DNA of 64,000 bases from Onchocerca lupi (taxonomy: Eukaryota; Nematoda; Chromadorea; Rhabditida; Onchocercidae), in assembly GCA_028564675.1 (NCBI GenBank), contig JAOVVO010000330.1, forward strand, positions 1 through 64,000. Reading direction: 5' to 3'. Under the pieces are notes generated by a model. The model was given only the letters and a program-made list of their open reading frames with translations. It searched no databases and had not been told where the DNA came from. Made by a program: the position numbers and the translations under genes. Below, in pieces: positions 1 through 10,856 of this stretch (position 1 is the first letter of the stretch; each line of letters starts with the position of its first letter).

Positions 1-230
1 GAATCCGCACGGATAGTCATCTGCGGAATGATCCTAGAAGCTAAGCAGAAGCAGTCGTAGTGCCAATGACTGCAACTTGCATGTATCGGTGCGTGTGGGA
101 TGGACTACCGCACGACGGCGATGCTCCACCTACCGGTAGGAATGTCACAGTGCGCTAAATACAGAAAATTGCCAAAGAGAGGACAGATTGATATCCATCT
201 ATACAGTGTTATTTCTGAAGTGTGAAAAAT
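1..230. other. GC-richer patch at window edge, unresolved
   Basis: This stretch is visibly less AT-rich than the next several kilobases. On the plus strand the first frame is open from the window edge for 19 codons to a TAG at 58-60, which could be the tail of a gene lying to the left. A second plus frame is open from about 70 to 226. A minus frame is also open for part of the patch. There is no clear splice site, poly(A) signal or recognisable motif, so I cannot say whether it is a last exon, a promoter or an RNA gene. It does not resemble rRNA, SL RNA or the common snRNAs. Confidence 0.3.
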
Positions 231-3200
231 ATTCTACCTGATCCGGAATTACCATTCAGTTTTCTGTTCGTATTCGAAGTGCTGAAATCGTCGGTAATAT
301 CAAAAAGTTAGTCGGAAGAACTATTTGTCGTGCACGCAATATTACATTATTTTTACTTCGATCATTTGCAATCATTAGTATTTTGGATTTCTAGAAATAA
401 TTAAAAGTTGAGATGAGATTTGATCCGATTTGATTTCTAAATTGTTCGAATTCAATGGAATCATTCCTGACTTTATATTCAGTATTATCTATGTTAGGCA
501 ATGGAAATACTCTATTTTTAATGAAAACTTTGACTCCAGCCCACAAATTCATTCTCGCATTATCCGTCCCAATTGGATTTCAGATGATGACAGATTCTTC
601 TTTCGAAGTCTGCAATTAAACTTTCCTGGATTTCTTCTCAAACAGATTCGATATTGATAGAAGTGTTTTTAGATATTCCATTTCCTTTGTTTGGGAATTT
701 TTTTTTTTTTTTTTGAAAGAAAAATTGGGATTTTTTGAAAGATTATTCTTGAATTAGGCATCATTACCTGATTTTCACCTCAGCTCAGATCAGATTTTAT
801 CAAGCGTAAAATACCATATATTCTTTGATGTGTCAATTCAATTAAATGATTTCCTGCAATTAAAGGTAGCAAAATGCGATAATTATTTGCAAATAAATGT
901 ATAACGGAGAAGTATAGCAGAGAAGGATTATCGCTAATAGATGATTATGGTCGGATAAATAAAAAATGATGACATTTTTGGAAGAAAAAGCCGACAATTT
1001 GGTTGATAAAAAGTAATTAACTTTAATTTGATGGATAAAGGTCATATTACGGTATCAATTACGTCGATCATATTATATTACGGTGTCAATAACGTAGTGA
1101 AAATATATAATGGTTAGCGGACTGATCAAAACAGGTTATTAAACTATATAAATAAGATGATACAGAGATCCTTAAGCCATGGGCCGCCTTTTTTTTTTTT
1201 TGTTATTATATCAGGTGAATAAATCGAATATTTGAATAGAATGGAAATATGAATCATATCAGCTATCATATCACATCTTGATTGAATAAGCAAACTTTCA
1301 ACGAAATAATTAAAACTGATTTTCACTATTTTATCATTTACATCATTAACATTTTTATGCTAATTATTAATATTTTTCTGTTAATTATGAAAACGAAACA
1401 TTATTATGTTTCATTGATAATGTCGCGCAATTTATGTGAAATTTCTTGTAGCTGTGATAAGATTATTGCCACCTGAAGAGCTGCAGTTATACATTCCTTA
1501 GTTGAATCATTTGATCATTCGATTAGTCATTGTATTTTTTCAACAAATGTCACCATCATTTCATTTAATTATATCATGTGTCACTGAAGTAATCATTTGA
1601 TATTTCCATAAGTTAATTGACAGATCAATGTTTATTTCTTAGCTTTGTAACACTTTTTGGTGTATTTTCCGTAATTTGTAGTATTTCTCTCGCCGTAAAA
1701 AGAACTTACTATAATTGATCATAGATTAATTAATCGTCACAGAAATGACTTGATCAATCTTGTTTCTGTATACTACTTGGTCTCATCAAATCAATGATAT
1801 CATTCTGACAGTATCAGATCTACAATTCCTTGTTTTTACTTCAAGTATGGTATAACCACTGTACCTTAGTCAGAATATAATATATTTCGTGTTGTTCTGC
1901 AATGCATGAAATTAACGCCTCAACAATCACTCCTTAAGGATTACTGTATTATTTAATTTTTTTCTCTAGATATTCAACTGAGTGTTCAATTAATATTTTT
2001 TTGTTAGGATTATAACTGATAAGTGAGGAACCAAGAATTCCAGGATAATAAAATAGGAAAATCAAAACTAAAGAAATAATTTTTGCGTAAAACTAGCACA
2101 GTTTCTAAGAAAATAGTTAATATCAAGATAAGGAAATAAGATGGTTAAAAAGAGGTGCATGAAATACGAAATTTGAATTTTAGCAGCTGGAGATTTAGCC
2201 TTGGCCAATACTACCTTTTTAATCATCTTTAGAATAATAAATTTCGAGATAAAAGAGCCTAGCAGTTAAAATAAGAGGGCAAGGATGATATTGTCAGTAG
2301 GTACAATCATTATAAACATCTTAAGCTTCTAATAAATTAGCTTCTCTATCTAATCTAATTAGCCTGGACAATTTAGACTGTCTCAACAACAGTTTCCTTC
2401 TTGGCTTATTTCATCATCCACTTATTGCAAAATGATGATGGTAAATATTCACGTTATATGTCTCCAGCATTTAATAAGCTAAAGTTAAGCCATACAAAAT
2501 AGTTTAGCCTAAGTTCAAATCAGAATTCACGTATTCTTATTCGGTTTTAATTACCAAGAAATTCACTACGAAATAATTTGAAGATAGATTTGAAACAAAT
2601 CGTTGATTGATAATTTGATTCGCTGTATTTATCTTTTTTTTAAAGGAAATTCCAAAAATGAATAACTCAATCTTTCGATTAAGAATGTAATCGAAACAGA
2701 AAGCTTTGCAAAAAAATTTAATTCTAAAGATGCAAAACTTAAAACTTTTCAAATGCTTTTAATAATTATTGAATCGCTTAATACTTTTAACTTTTAATGG
2801 ATCCAAGATAATTAATTGATGAGATAAGTTTGACTGAACTAAATAATGCACTGTAAGATTAACTTAAACTTGGTGCAAAAATTTAAATTTAAAATAATTA
2901 ATGGAATTCGTATCATATTTTTAATGAACAAATTAGATAAATCAATTTATGAGCAATATAATTTGGACCATTTAAAGATAATTATCCTTCAGATGATCAA
3001 TTATCAAAAAAAAGCATTTGCTTTTCTCCTTTTTTTTTTTTTTTGTTTCAGAATGAAAATGTCAGGATTGATTTAGAGCAATTATAATATTTCAAAAGAT
3101 ACCGAAATGTGGTAATTTGAAGCGAGAACGATACATGAATGTTATTTAAGAAAAAGGAAAGGCAAGAAAAGGTTAACAAGAATATCTTACGAAAGAGATA

Positions 3201-3269
3201 ATCATAGAGCGGTAAAACAAGAATCTCTTGAAGGTTCTCGGATAGCAAGAAGAAGATGTCAAATGTCAA

Positions 3270-3479
3270 ATGTCATGTCATCCGAGGACGCACATCTTCC
3301 GAATCACTCTTCGTCCTATTTTCTTAAGCGTGCTATTTTTGTTAGTCATTCTTTTTGCATGTTTATTTAACCGAAATAGGAATAAGTTTACCGGAAAGCG
3401 GTTATTATATGGTAAAAAAGGAATTGGACAAAAGGAAATATCCAATATCTTAAGTGGTTATCTTCGTCATTCTCAATAG
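3270..3479 (+). CDS. possible small signal-anchored or peptide-precursor ORF
   Basis: This 69-codon ORF runs from ATG to TAG. A short basic head is followed by a hydrophobic segment (about residues 18-33) that could be a signal peptide or signal anchor, and then a basic tail. The tail carries a Gly-Lys-Arg and, a few residues later, a Gly-Lys-Lys. In neuropeptide precursors, glycine followed by a dibasic pair is the usual site for cleavage and C-terminal amidation. The ORF is less AT-rich than its flanks. Against it, no clean trans-splice acceptor sits just upstream, no AATAAA follows closely, and I know no relative. It may be chance. Confidence 0.28.
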   Translation: MSCHPRTHIFRITLRPIFLSVLFLLVILFACLFNRNRNKFTGKRLLYGKKGIGQKEISNILSGYLRHSQ

Positions 3480-5260
3480 CTTTAATAATTATTCAATGAA
3501 CATATGACAAACAGTATTTATGCACCCATCAAACAAGCATAGCAGAAGGAAAGTTCACAAGGTCATTTATGATTATCGTAAATAACAACAATTGTAGCTA
3601 CTGTATTAGGTGATAGTAACGAAGAAAAAAGTAAGAAATAATTTTTCAAGTGATAATGCAATTGATAACTGGTGATAAAAAGTGATTGCATACTTTGTTA
3701 AGATCAAACAACTATAAGCATATTTTTTGATCAATCACTCAAATGAGCTGTAATTTCAATAAGTAAAAATAATTTTTCGAGCGTTGTTTTCCTTTAAATT
3801 AATTTTATTCATTTTTCATGGATCGTTTTTTTTTTTTTTAATTAATTTTATTTTTTCAATGTTTTTTTCTCCTCAATGCCTCAAAATTTCTAAAATTATA
3901 ATAACGTTAACTTTACTGAAATATTACTGCATTTAATTGCTTTTTTTTGTTGATTATTTCAGTTCTCTTCATATTATCCTACTTGTGCTTTTTTTTTTTT
4001 TTATTATTGTCTATATTTAAATTAGTCAAGCAATTTTTATTTATAACTTAACATTTAAGTATATCTTACAAAAATTTTTCAATAATAAATTATAAGATAA
4101 TACAATCAAATTTTGTACAATTAGTAAATTAGATTATCGAACAATGTTAATGCAGGAATTAATATCGAATTCAATTATAATTTGACAAGTTATCAGTCGG
4201 AATTGTTTTAAGAAAGCATTAAGGCTTATCAACTTAAGCTTATCAATTATTCCCCAAAAACATTGACATATTATCAACCGAAAGATTGACAAAGCATATA
4301 ATATTTTATTTTGCAAAAATTACCAACAGATTATCAGTGAGGATTATAAGCCAGCAAATGTTGATACAAATCTAAGCATTATCTTTGATATCAGTGTGCA
4401 AGAGAAGCATATTACGTCCTCATATTGATATTGAAATCATTGTTTAAACTCATTGAAATATCGCAAAATTATTATTAAAACTACGAATTAAAATATTGAA
4501 AATTTTCTCTTCTATTTTTTATTTACATTTCAAATTATATCATTTATTTGAATAAATTTTTGTTTACTTGAAATTATATATTTTCTTTTAAAAAGCTTTT
4601 GGCAATTGTGCTATCATTTTGATATGATATAATCAATATACTACTGATCTAAGTTGAAGTGTAATTAAATTATTTAATCCGTTCTTTTCTAATAAGTACT
4701 ATAATGTGAAATTTTGTGCAACTTAACGTGAAATTAAATGAATCAATAACGGATTAATGGATCGATATGGTGCCAATTAATGTATCAATATGTCTGCAAC
4801 TAATTAGAACAGCCATTAATTTTTAAATATTTTTATATTCAATATAAATAACTTATGTCATGCTAAATTTAAGTAACTTCCTCAAGTACTTGTACGGTAT
4901 GAAATATGATATCAAATTCAGAATTGGTTATTTGAGAAGCAAAACATACATTTTTATCAATTACCATAATTCTGCAATTTATTCAATCAAGTAGTATAAA
5001 GGATGGAATAATTTTATGACTCTTTGATAATCATTTAAATTTTACCAACATTTTTTGAATTATCTAAAAAGAAATATTTATACAACTTTAAAATTTTTAG
5101 GAATAAATTCATTATCGTTTTTGTTGAAGCTTTCTTGTTATCAGTTCAGTTAAAACATGTAACCAAGTAAGACATTTCTTTTTCAGATGAAACAAAGGCT
5201 GGTAAATTCAAGAAAATCGAAACAAAATATAATAAATTCAGCATTTTAATTTGTCGAAAA

Positions 5261-5360
5261 ATAGCATAAAATGTCCATTATTATTCATTTATTTATATAT
5301 TATCGATTAAAGAATCAATAATATATAAATAAATGAATAATAATGGACATTTCATGCTGT
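5261..5360. repeat. near-perfect 48-bp hairpin with 4-base loop
   Basis: The two arms, 5261-5308 and 5313-5360, are inverted copies separated by only four bases (5309-5312, AAAG). Pairing around the centre gives 45 of 48 matches, the exceptions being 5304/5317, 5268/5353 and a G-T pair at 5262/5359. No coding frame is involved. It could be a palindromic MITE remnant, a replication-slippage product or a small-RNA hairpin, though the loop is very short for a typical microRNA precursor. Confidence 0.85.
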
Positions 5361-6652
5361 GATATGCTTCATTCATCCATATTGTTATCATATTAGAGCG
5401 GTTTCAGCTTTTGATCTTAATTTTCATTTTTCATATCACACAAATAACGGTAGCTTATGAAATTCACTATTCTTCATCAGCAAAAATAATTCTGTTGATA
5501 AAAGATGATGAGCATATCTACTTTAAAGATATGATAACGATTATCCGAGAAAAATGAGAATGTTTCCTGCTTTCACATTTGTCACATCTTTCCTCTTTTC
5601 ATCCCTTCTGATTATTATTACATTATTAGCAAATCATTTCTCAGCAATTGCCGCATTATATCTTCCTCATATCTGATGCATTTAAATCTAATTTTAAAGG
5701 TATGAAAGAGCTTATCCGAGGAAAATGAGAATCAACAAAAAATCTGCTTCAAAAATTTCGAGAATTAGAATTTAACAAGCTTAAATTTTTGGCGTAGTTT
5801 ATTTTTAATTTTCTAATCATTCATAGGTAATCATGACATAGTTGTTGCAAAATAGTAAGAATACAACCTCATCTTCGAAACTTTTTTCAAATATTTTCAA
5901 AAAAATTCCAACACTTTCAATAAAATTGAAAATTTTTTTCAACAAAGTTTGATTTTTTGATAGCAGATGTCAAAATTTGAACTTATCTGATAATTTAGAG
6001 AATACATTTACACTATGATGTTTAATGAAAAGAAAAAATTTAGGGAAGAAAGAAATGTGAAGTTGAATGAAAGAATTTCATTGCATAATTTGTTAAAAAA
6101 AAGTTTGATTTGAGCCGAAAAATGCATTGAAAATTTAGTAAAATTTCATTTCCTGACAAGAATAACTAAAAACTTTCCACAACAATTGGAGATATAATTT
6201 TTGTTGACATAAATTCTATTGATTTTTCGTTTGTAATTATAGATGATAACAAATTTCTAAATATATGAAACAAGTTTATGACATCTTAAAATATGAAATA
6301 AAACTTCGAAATTCGTTTTGATATCTAACAATAATCTGCGATATTGAATGAAGAAGTATAATAAAAACTTTTTTTTACATTTTCTAAAGAAGCTTATAAT
6401 TATCACAAGAATCATTGTGCGAACTACAGCTTATCAATTTCTTATCAAATTGTATTGTATTTTTGGTGGCAGTATATATTTATTGCACGAACTCCTTGCA
6501 ATTTTTAGAAAATGGTTGCAAATAATTGATTTATAATTTCGGGTATAAATACATTTCATGCAAAATATATCCACAAATCACTAAAATATAATTTGAAATT
6601 AGTATATCTAATACAGTATGAACAGTTAGTTGCCGATGTTTTATGCTTCAAT

Positions 6653-6686
6653 ACCGGTATTCAGTATGAACCGGTATTCAGTATGA
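6653..6686. repeat. 17-bp direct repeat, two exact copies
   Basis: The 17-mer starting ACCGGTATTC occurs twice back to back (6653-6669 and 6670-6686). A partial copy of its end (CAGTATGAAC) lies upstream near 6614. This is simple tandem duplication in spacer DNA. Confidence 0.85.
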
Positions 6687-7185
6687 ATTTACCAGTTCTG
6701 CGTTACAGCAACAATTGAGCAATCATTTTGATAACTGTTTTGATTATTTAAATAAATTTTAAATCTTAATAATCATCGCAGTAAATTCGCATAAGAGTAA
6801 GAATATACTTCTGTTTATGTTCAAAATACCAAAATACCATCAGCAAAGAGGAAAACCATCATCTATTATTCCTGCAGAAAAAGAAAGAAAATATTCAGAG
6901 AATGAGATTCAAAATGGTAGCTTATCAAACTATTTCTCGAAATTTACTTGGTAGGTAGGAAATATTTTTGGAATGTTTATTATTATTAGCAACAGGAATA
7001 AAGTACGCTGATACTTTTTAAACCTCTTGGAACTTCTGAACAATACGCTTCGATATATTTTAATTTTTTCAAATGCTAACATTCCGAATGTTTAGAAATA
7101 ATCGATAAGATTTTGCAAGCAAAATCTGAAAAAGTGGATTAAAATTCATACCTGCTGATGATAAAGTTTTGATTCTGATGTTAAC

Positions 7186-7191
7186 TTTATT
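7186..7191 (-). terminator. poly(A) signal of the 1206-codon gene
   Basis: On the minus strand AATAAA lies about 31 bases past the TGA that ends the long ORF. It is the nearest canonical signal and well placed for 3' end formation. Confidence 0.5.
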
Positions 7192-7221
7192 TTTGCTACG
7201 TGAAAGGAATTCATCGCATCA

Positions 7222-10200
7222 TCATTGTTTAAACCAATTACGTGATTTCTTGTTTCGTTTATTTTGTTTCCGATGTCCTTGTTGACCGGCATAATCCTGA
7301 TTGTGACCTCTGTTGGCATTATCTTGTTGTTGCTGTTGCTTCCGTGAATGATTCTGATTTTCAGTTGATTGTTGCTGATAATTGCCTTGTAATTCGGTGT
7401 TACCAGAAATTCCGCTATTTTCTTGTGAAAAATTTTGCTGATACTTACGTGAACTATCTTTCCCGACAGTGTTATGTCGATATTCTTCCGGTACATCTGA
7501 AAACATCCCACCAAACTGACCTCTTCGTTGATGCTGATGATGTTTACTGTGAGATTCCTGACCATGTCTGTCATCATTCGTTTCTAATTCCGGTTGTGAT
7601 TGCTGTCCAAAACCTGATCCCACTGCTATTATGGTTTTTTCTCCAGTTTGTATCTCTTCGCTTGTTATTTCATTTACAATCCGGGATTCTGATTCTTTAC
7701 CATCATCACTTCTTTCAAGTTTTATGTCCGATTTTTTTTTTTCATTTGCATTTATTCGTTCCATTTTGTCCACATCTTCAACAGCAATCGTTTTATCGAT
7801 TCTTTCATTGGTATCCGTTTCTACTTCACTTCGTATTTCTGATGCATTTGACTTAAGCGGTTCCTCTTCTATATTTTCATGAGAATTACCTGAATCTTTG
7901 CTTGTATCATTTCCAGTATCTTGTCGTTTCATAATATCGAGAGTTTTTTGTTCCAAGGAAATTTCTGATTCCACTTTTAGCGACAGTTCTATTACTTCGA
8001 ATGATTTAGATGGTATCAAGCGGGAAATTTCAATTTTACGTTTTTTGTTGCTGTCTTCCATGCTTATCTCTTCTTCAACAGATATTTTTCCTTTCTGCTC
8101 TTCCCTAATTTTTGAAAAATCTAAAAGACTCAGAATCTTCTTATCCTTATTTGATGAAGTATAACATTCTGGAATATTGATTTCATCTCTGTTTGATATA
8201 ATAATAGATTTTGTAACGTCAGCTTCCATAAATTCTGAAATCTTTTTGATTTCCCATATTAATTCAGGACTATTAATTGCCAGATTTTCAATCTTCCCAT
8301 CAATTTCCAATTTCTTTTCCGTTATTTTCTCAAGTACTATATCAGTTTTATCGATGATTTGATTTGCTGGTTCGTAAATTTTCCATGTTTGCTCGTATGT
8401 GGGCACCAAAGTTTCCATCCAAATTAATGGTTCCAAGTCGATGATCCCAATTTTTTTGTCCTTTTTTGCCAATCCCTTTTCATTATTTTCCGTATCATTT
8501 TCTGTTTTCTGATAATCTTTGATAATATCTTTTGGTATATTTTTAGAGTCGTTATTGGATTCTGATTTTATTTTTGCAAAATTTCGACTTTCTTGAGGCT
8601 TTTTCTGAGTTAATTTTAAAGGTACTGTTGATGTTTTTGTCGGCGTAGTATTTTGTTTTAATGATTTAACATTTCTACTGTTTGTAACATTTTTTGTATG
8701 CTTCAATCCTACTTTTTCGACATTTTTTCCTTTTAAGATCGCAGTTTTCCTAGAAATTAAAGGTAAGAAGACAGATGATTTTGTTGTCGATTTCTGATCA
8801 ACCATCATTTGATTGCTTTTCCTTCCATCTTTCGATTTTGGTACTATTTTAGCAGCAGTTGTTGACAATGTTTTCGTGGTTCTCTTTACAGTTGATTTAG
8901 GTAGTGCGGTACTTGAGGCATCTTTACCAACGTTTTTCAATTCCTTTTGTAGAAAAAGTTTTTTTCCTTCATTATTTTCAAACTTTCTGTCTTTTCGCAT
9001 ATTCACAAATTTAAGAGACTTCACTATGAGTTTATTAGCACCGTCTACTTTAATATCTTCATCGCTTTCTTGTTTATCCATTTCATGCTTTTGATTCGAC
9101 GTCGTTGATACAGAATCTGACTTTTTATCATCTTTTGATATTGCCTTATTTTCATGAGCTTCAGAACTTCTCTTCTTTTCTTCCAAGAGTTTACTCGGAG
9201 TTATTATATTCTCTCCAATATCTACACTTTTTGCATTTTCTTGTTGCTTTTCATAAAGTGCTTGCTCCTGAAATTCTTTGCTTTCAAGTACTTCTCGATA
9301 TTCACCGTGAATTTTGTTTACATTTTCAGAATTTTCCGCAACTTGCGTTGATTCCAAATCCGCCAAAAACTGTTCAGGTCTTATTTCATTATCAGAAGAT
9401 GATACTAATTCATTTTCTAATTTAGCCCCTCTTAAAATTCCTTGACTCGTATTTTCCGGATCCTTTTTCAACACTGTTGATTTCGTAAGTCCTTTTATAC
9501 GACTGATTTCATCTTTTTCTATGGTGAATCCCTTTTCACTTTCGGGAAAATCCATTTTTTTGAAACATTTTTCTCCGAATGAAGTTGTTTCAAATTGATC
9601 TTGTTCTAAAGAAACTTCTTCTGTGATACTTTGGGCTTCAGCAATCATTGTCAAATGAACTGCATCTGCCTTAATTTTTTCCTTCTCAGCCATGATTCCT
9701 GAAATAGAATATTCTCTTCTTGGATGGATTTCTGTTTCATTAAATTCTTCAGCAAAAACTGTCTCAGAAATTCCCGCAGCAAGCGGAATTTCTTGAGATT
9801 CCTCATTGCTTTCCGATATTGGATATAATGTTTCGTTCAGAATTTCTGTTTCTTCTAATTTTTGGTATTCCATTTTTAGAAGATGAATTTCTCGTTCAGA
9901 ATCATCGACTACATTACTTAGTCCACCAATTACCTCAAATAATTCTCCGCCGATGAACTGAAGCCCGGTGAAAATAGTGCTTATCTTAAAATCTTGCTCA
10001 TTTTCAGGGATCACATTTCCGTCAATTTTCGGAACTAATGCTTGAACCAGATACCGTTGCTTGGTCTTTTCTTCGCTGAAAACGTCATGTGTTGCTTCAC
10101 GTTCCTCAAATTCATGTCCGAAACCACAATCTCCTAAATTCTTATAAACAGTGTCAACAGTTATTCCTGCCTCATTTTTGCTTAAGCTTTCATCGTCATT

Positions 10201-10842
10201 TAAAGTCATAAAATCTGCTTGTTTTTCGACTCGCGATTTCTTCCGGAAATCTCTAAGTGACTCCGAAATGTTTATGATTTCATCATTCATTTCTTGTTGA
10301 TCTTGCAAATTATCAATAACTTGAGAAAGCCCAAAAGCATCAACAACCTGATCCTTAATTATTTCTGTTGCAGTATTCTCAGATTCAATGAAAGGTTGTA
10401 TGAATTTCTGTTCCAAAATTTGATTTCTATAATTTTTGAATTCAAAAGGAACTTGTTGTTGAGCTTCAGTTTCACATGATGTCTCATAATTCGGCGTAAT
10501 GAGCGGTTGTTTAGTATAGAAGTTATTCTGCTGCTGGAATGTATTCCGATTTCCCAAAATTGAATCAATAGGCATGCTTGTCGCTTCTACAAGATTAGTA
10601 AAGGGAATTCCATATTGGGTGTCTATATTAATAGGCTCTTTTTTCAGCATTTTTTGACTTCTTAATAAATCTTGTTTAGACTGTTGTTGATCTTCAAGTG
10701 TCAAAATTTGCGAATTTATTGCGTCGTTAGCTTGTAGAATACCGTTTCCGGATTTGATATATCGCAATTTTGAATCATCAAACGATTCCTCAACATGAAA
10801 CTGAGCATTATCTTCTACTTCCTTACCATTTTTCTTCGCCAT
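7222..10842 (-). CDS. large low-complexity (probably disordered) protein, unknown function
   Basis: One uninterrupted frame of 1206 codons runs from ATG at 10842 to TGA at 7222. I chose this start because it is the first ATG and lies two bases behind TTTCAG, a strong nematode 3' splice site (AG at 10846-10845). The protein has no signal peptide, membrane segment or fold I recognise. The N-terminal 150 residues are Gln/Asn-rich. About 200-560 is acidic and Glu-rich with helix-prone stretches. About 614-754 is strongly basic and Lys/Ser/Thr-rich, like microtubule- or nucleic-acid-binding tails. About 770-860 contains several Trp. About 880-1080 is mixed acidic and basic, and 1080-1206 is rich in Gln, Asn, His and Arg, with a five-Gln run and a Lys/Arg-rich end. 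A 3.6-kb coding exon without introns is unusual for a nematode. It is certainly coding; its role is unknown and no family is claimed. Confidence 0.9.
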   Translation of the reverse strand: MAKKNGKEVEDNAQFHVEESFDDSKLRYIKSGNGILQANDAINSQILTLEDQQQSKQDLLRSQKMLKKEPINIDTQYGIPFTNLVEATSMPIDSILGNRNTFQQQNNFYTKQPLITPNYETSCETEAQQQVPFEFKNYRNQILEQKFIQPFIESENTATEIIKDQVVDAFGLSQVIDNLQDQQEMNDEIINISESLRDFRKKSRVEKQADFMTLNDDESLSKNEAGITVDTVYKNLGDCGFGHEFEEREATHDVFSEEKTKQRYLVQALVPKIDGNVIPENEQDFKISTIFTGLQFIGGELFEVIGGLSNVVDDSEREIHLLKMEYQKLEETEILNETLYPISESNEESQEIPLAAGISETVFAEEFNETEIHPRREYSISGIMAEKEKIKADAVHLTMIAEAQSITEEVSLEQDQFETTSFGEKCFKKMDFPESEKGFTIEKDEISRIKGLTKSTVLKKDPENTSQGILRGAKLENELVSSSDNEIRPEQFLADLESTQVAENSENVNKIHGEYREVLESKEFQEQALYEKQQENAKSVDIGENIITPSKLLEEKKRSSEAHENKAISKDDKKSDSVSTTSNQKHEMDKQESDEDIKVDGANKLIVKSLKFVNMRKDRKFENNEGKKLFLQKELKNVGKDASSTALPKSTVKRTTKTLSTTAAKIVPKSKDGRKSNQMMVDQKSTTKSSVFLPLISRKTAILKGKNVEKVGLKHTKNVTNSRNVKSLKQNTTPTKTSTVPLKLTQKKPQESRNFAKIKSESNNDSKNIPKDIIKDYQKTENDTENNEKGLAKKDKKIGIIDLEPLIWMETLVPTYEQTWKIYEPANQIIDKTDIVLEKITEKKLEIDGKIENLAINSPELIWEIKKISEFMEADVTKSIIISNRDEINIPECYTSSNKDKKILSLLDFSKIREEQKGKISVEEEISMEDSNKKRKIEISRLIPSKSFEVIELSLKVESEISLEQKTLDIMKRQDTGNDTSKDSGNSHENIEEEPLKSNASEIRSEVETDTNERIDKTIAVEDVDKMERINANEKKKSDIKLERSDDGKESESRIVNEITSEEIQTGEKTIIAVGSGFGQQSQPELETNDDRHGQESHSKHHQHQRRGQFGGMFSDVPEEYRHNTVGKDSSRKYQQNFSQENSGISGNTELQGNYQQQSTENQNHSRKQQQQQDNANRGHNQDYAGQQGHRKQNKRNKKSRNWFKQ

Positions 10843-10856
10843 TACTGAAACAAATA
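10843..10856 (-). promoter_or_regulatory. 3' splice site just before the ATG (probable SL trans-splice acceptor)
   Basis: Read on the minus strand, TTTGTTTCAG is followed by two bases (TA) and then the ATG at 10842. Such spacing is typical of spliced-leader addition in nematodes. An ordinary 5' UTR intron would look the same, and the sequence alone cannot tell them apart. Confidence 0.65.

Larger units (their letters stand above)
231..7140. other. AT-rich intergenic spacer
   Basis: The spacer is dominated by T/A runs (for example about 700-715, 3032-3043, 3825-3839) and has no long frame with balanced codon use. The exceptions listed separately are a small plus-strand ORF at 3270, a hairpin at 5261 and a 17-bp direct repeat at 6653. 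The other open frames here are rich in Phe, Ile, Lys and Asn, as chance frames in AT-rich DNA are. Confidence 0.6.

Noticed and set aside
7242..7882. Plus-strand ORFs of 204 and 83 codons opposite the big gene
   Set aside because: They are antisense shadows of the Gln/Asn/Glu-rich coding strand; the minus frame is longer, has the start context and a typical composition.
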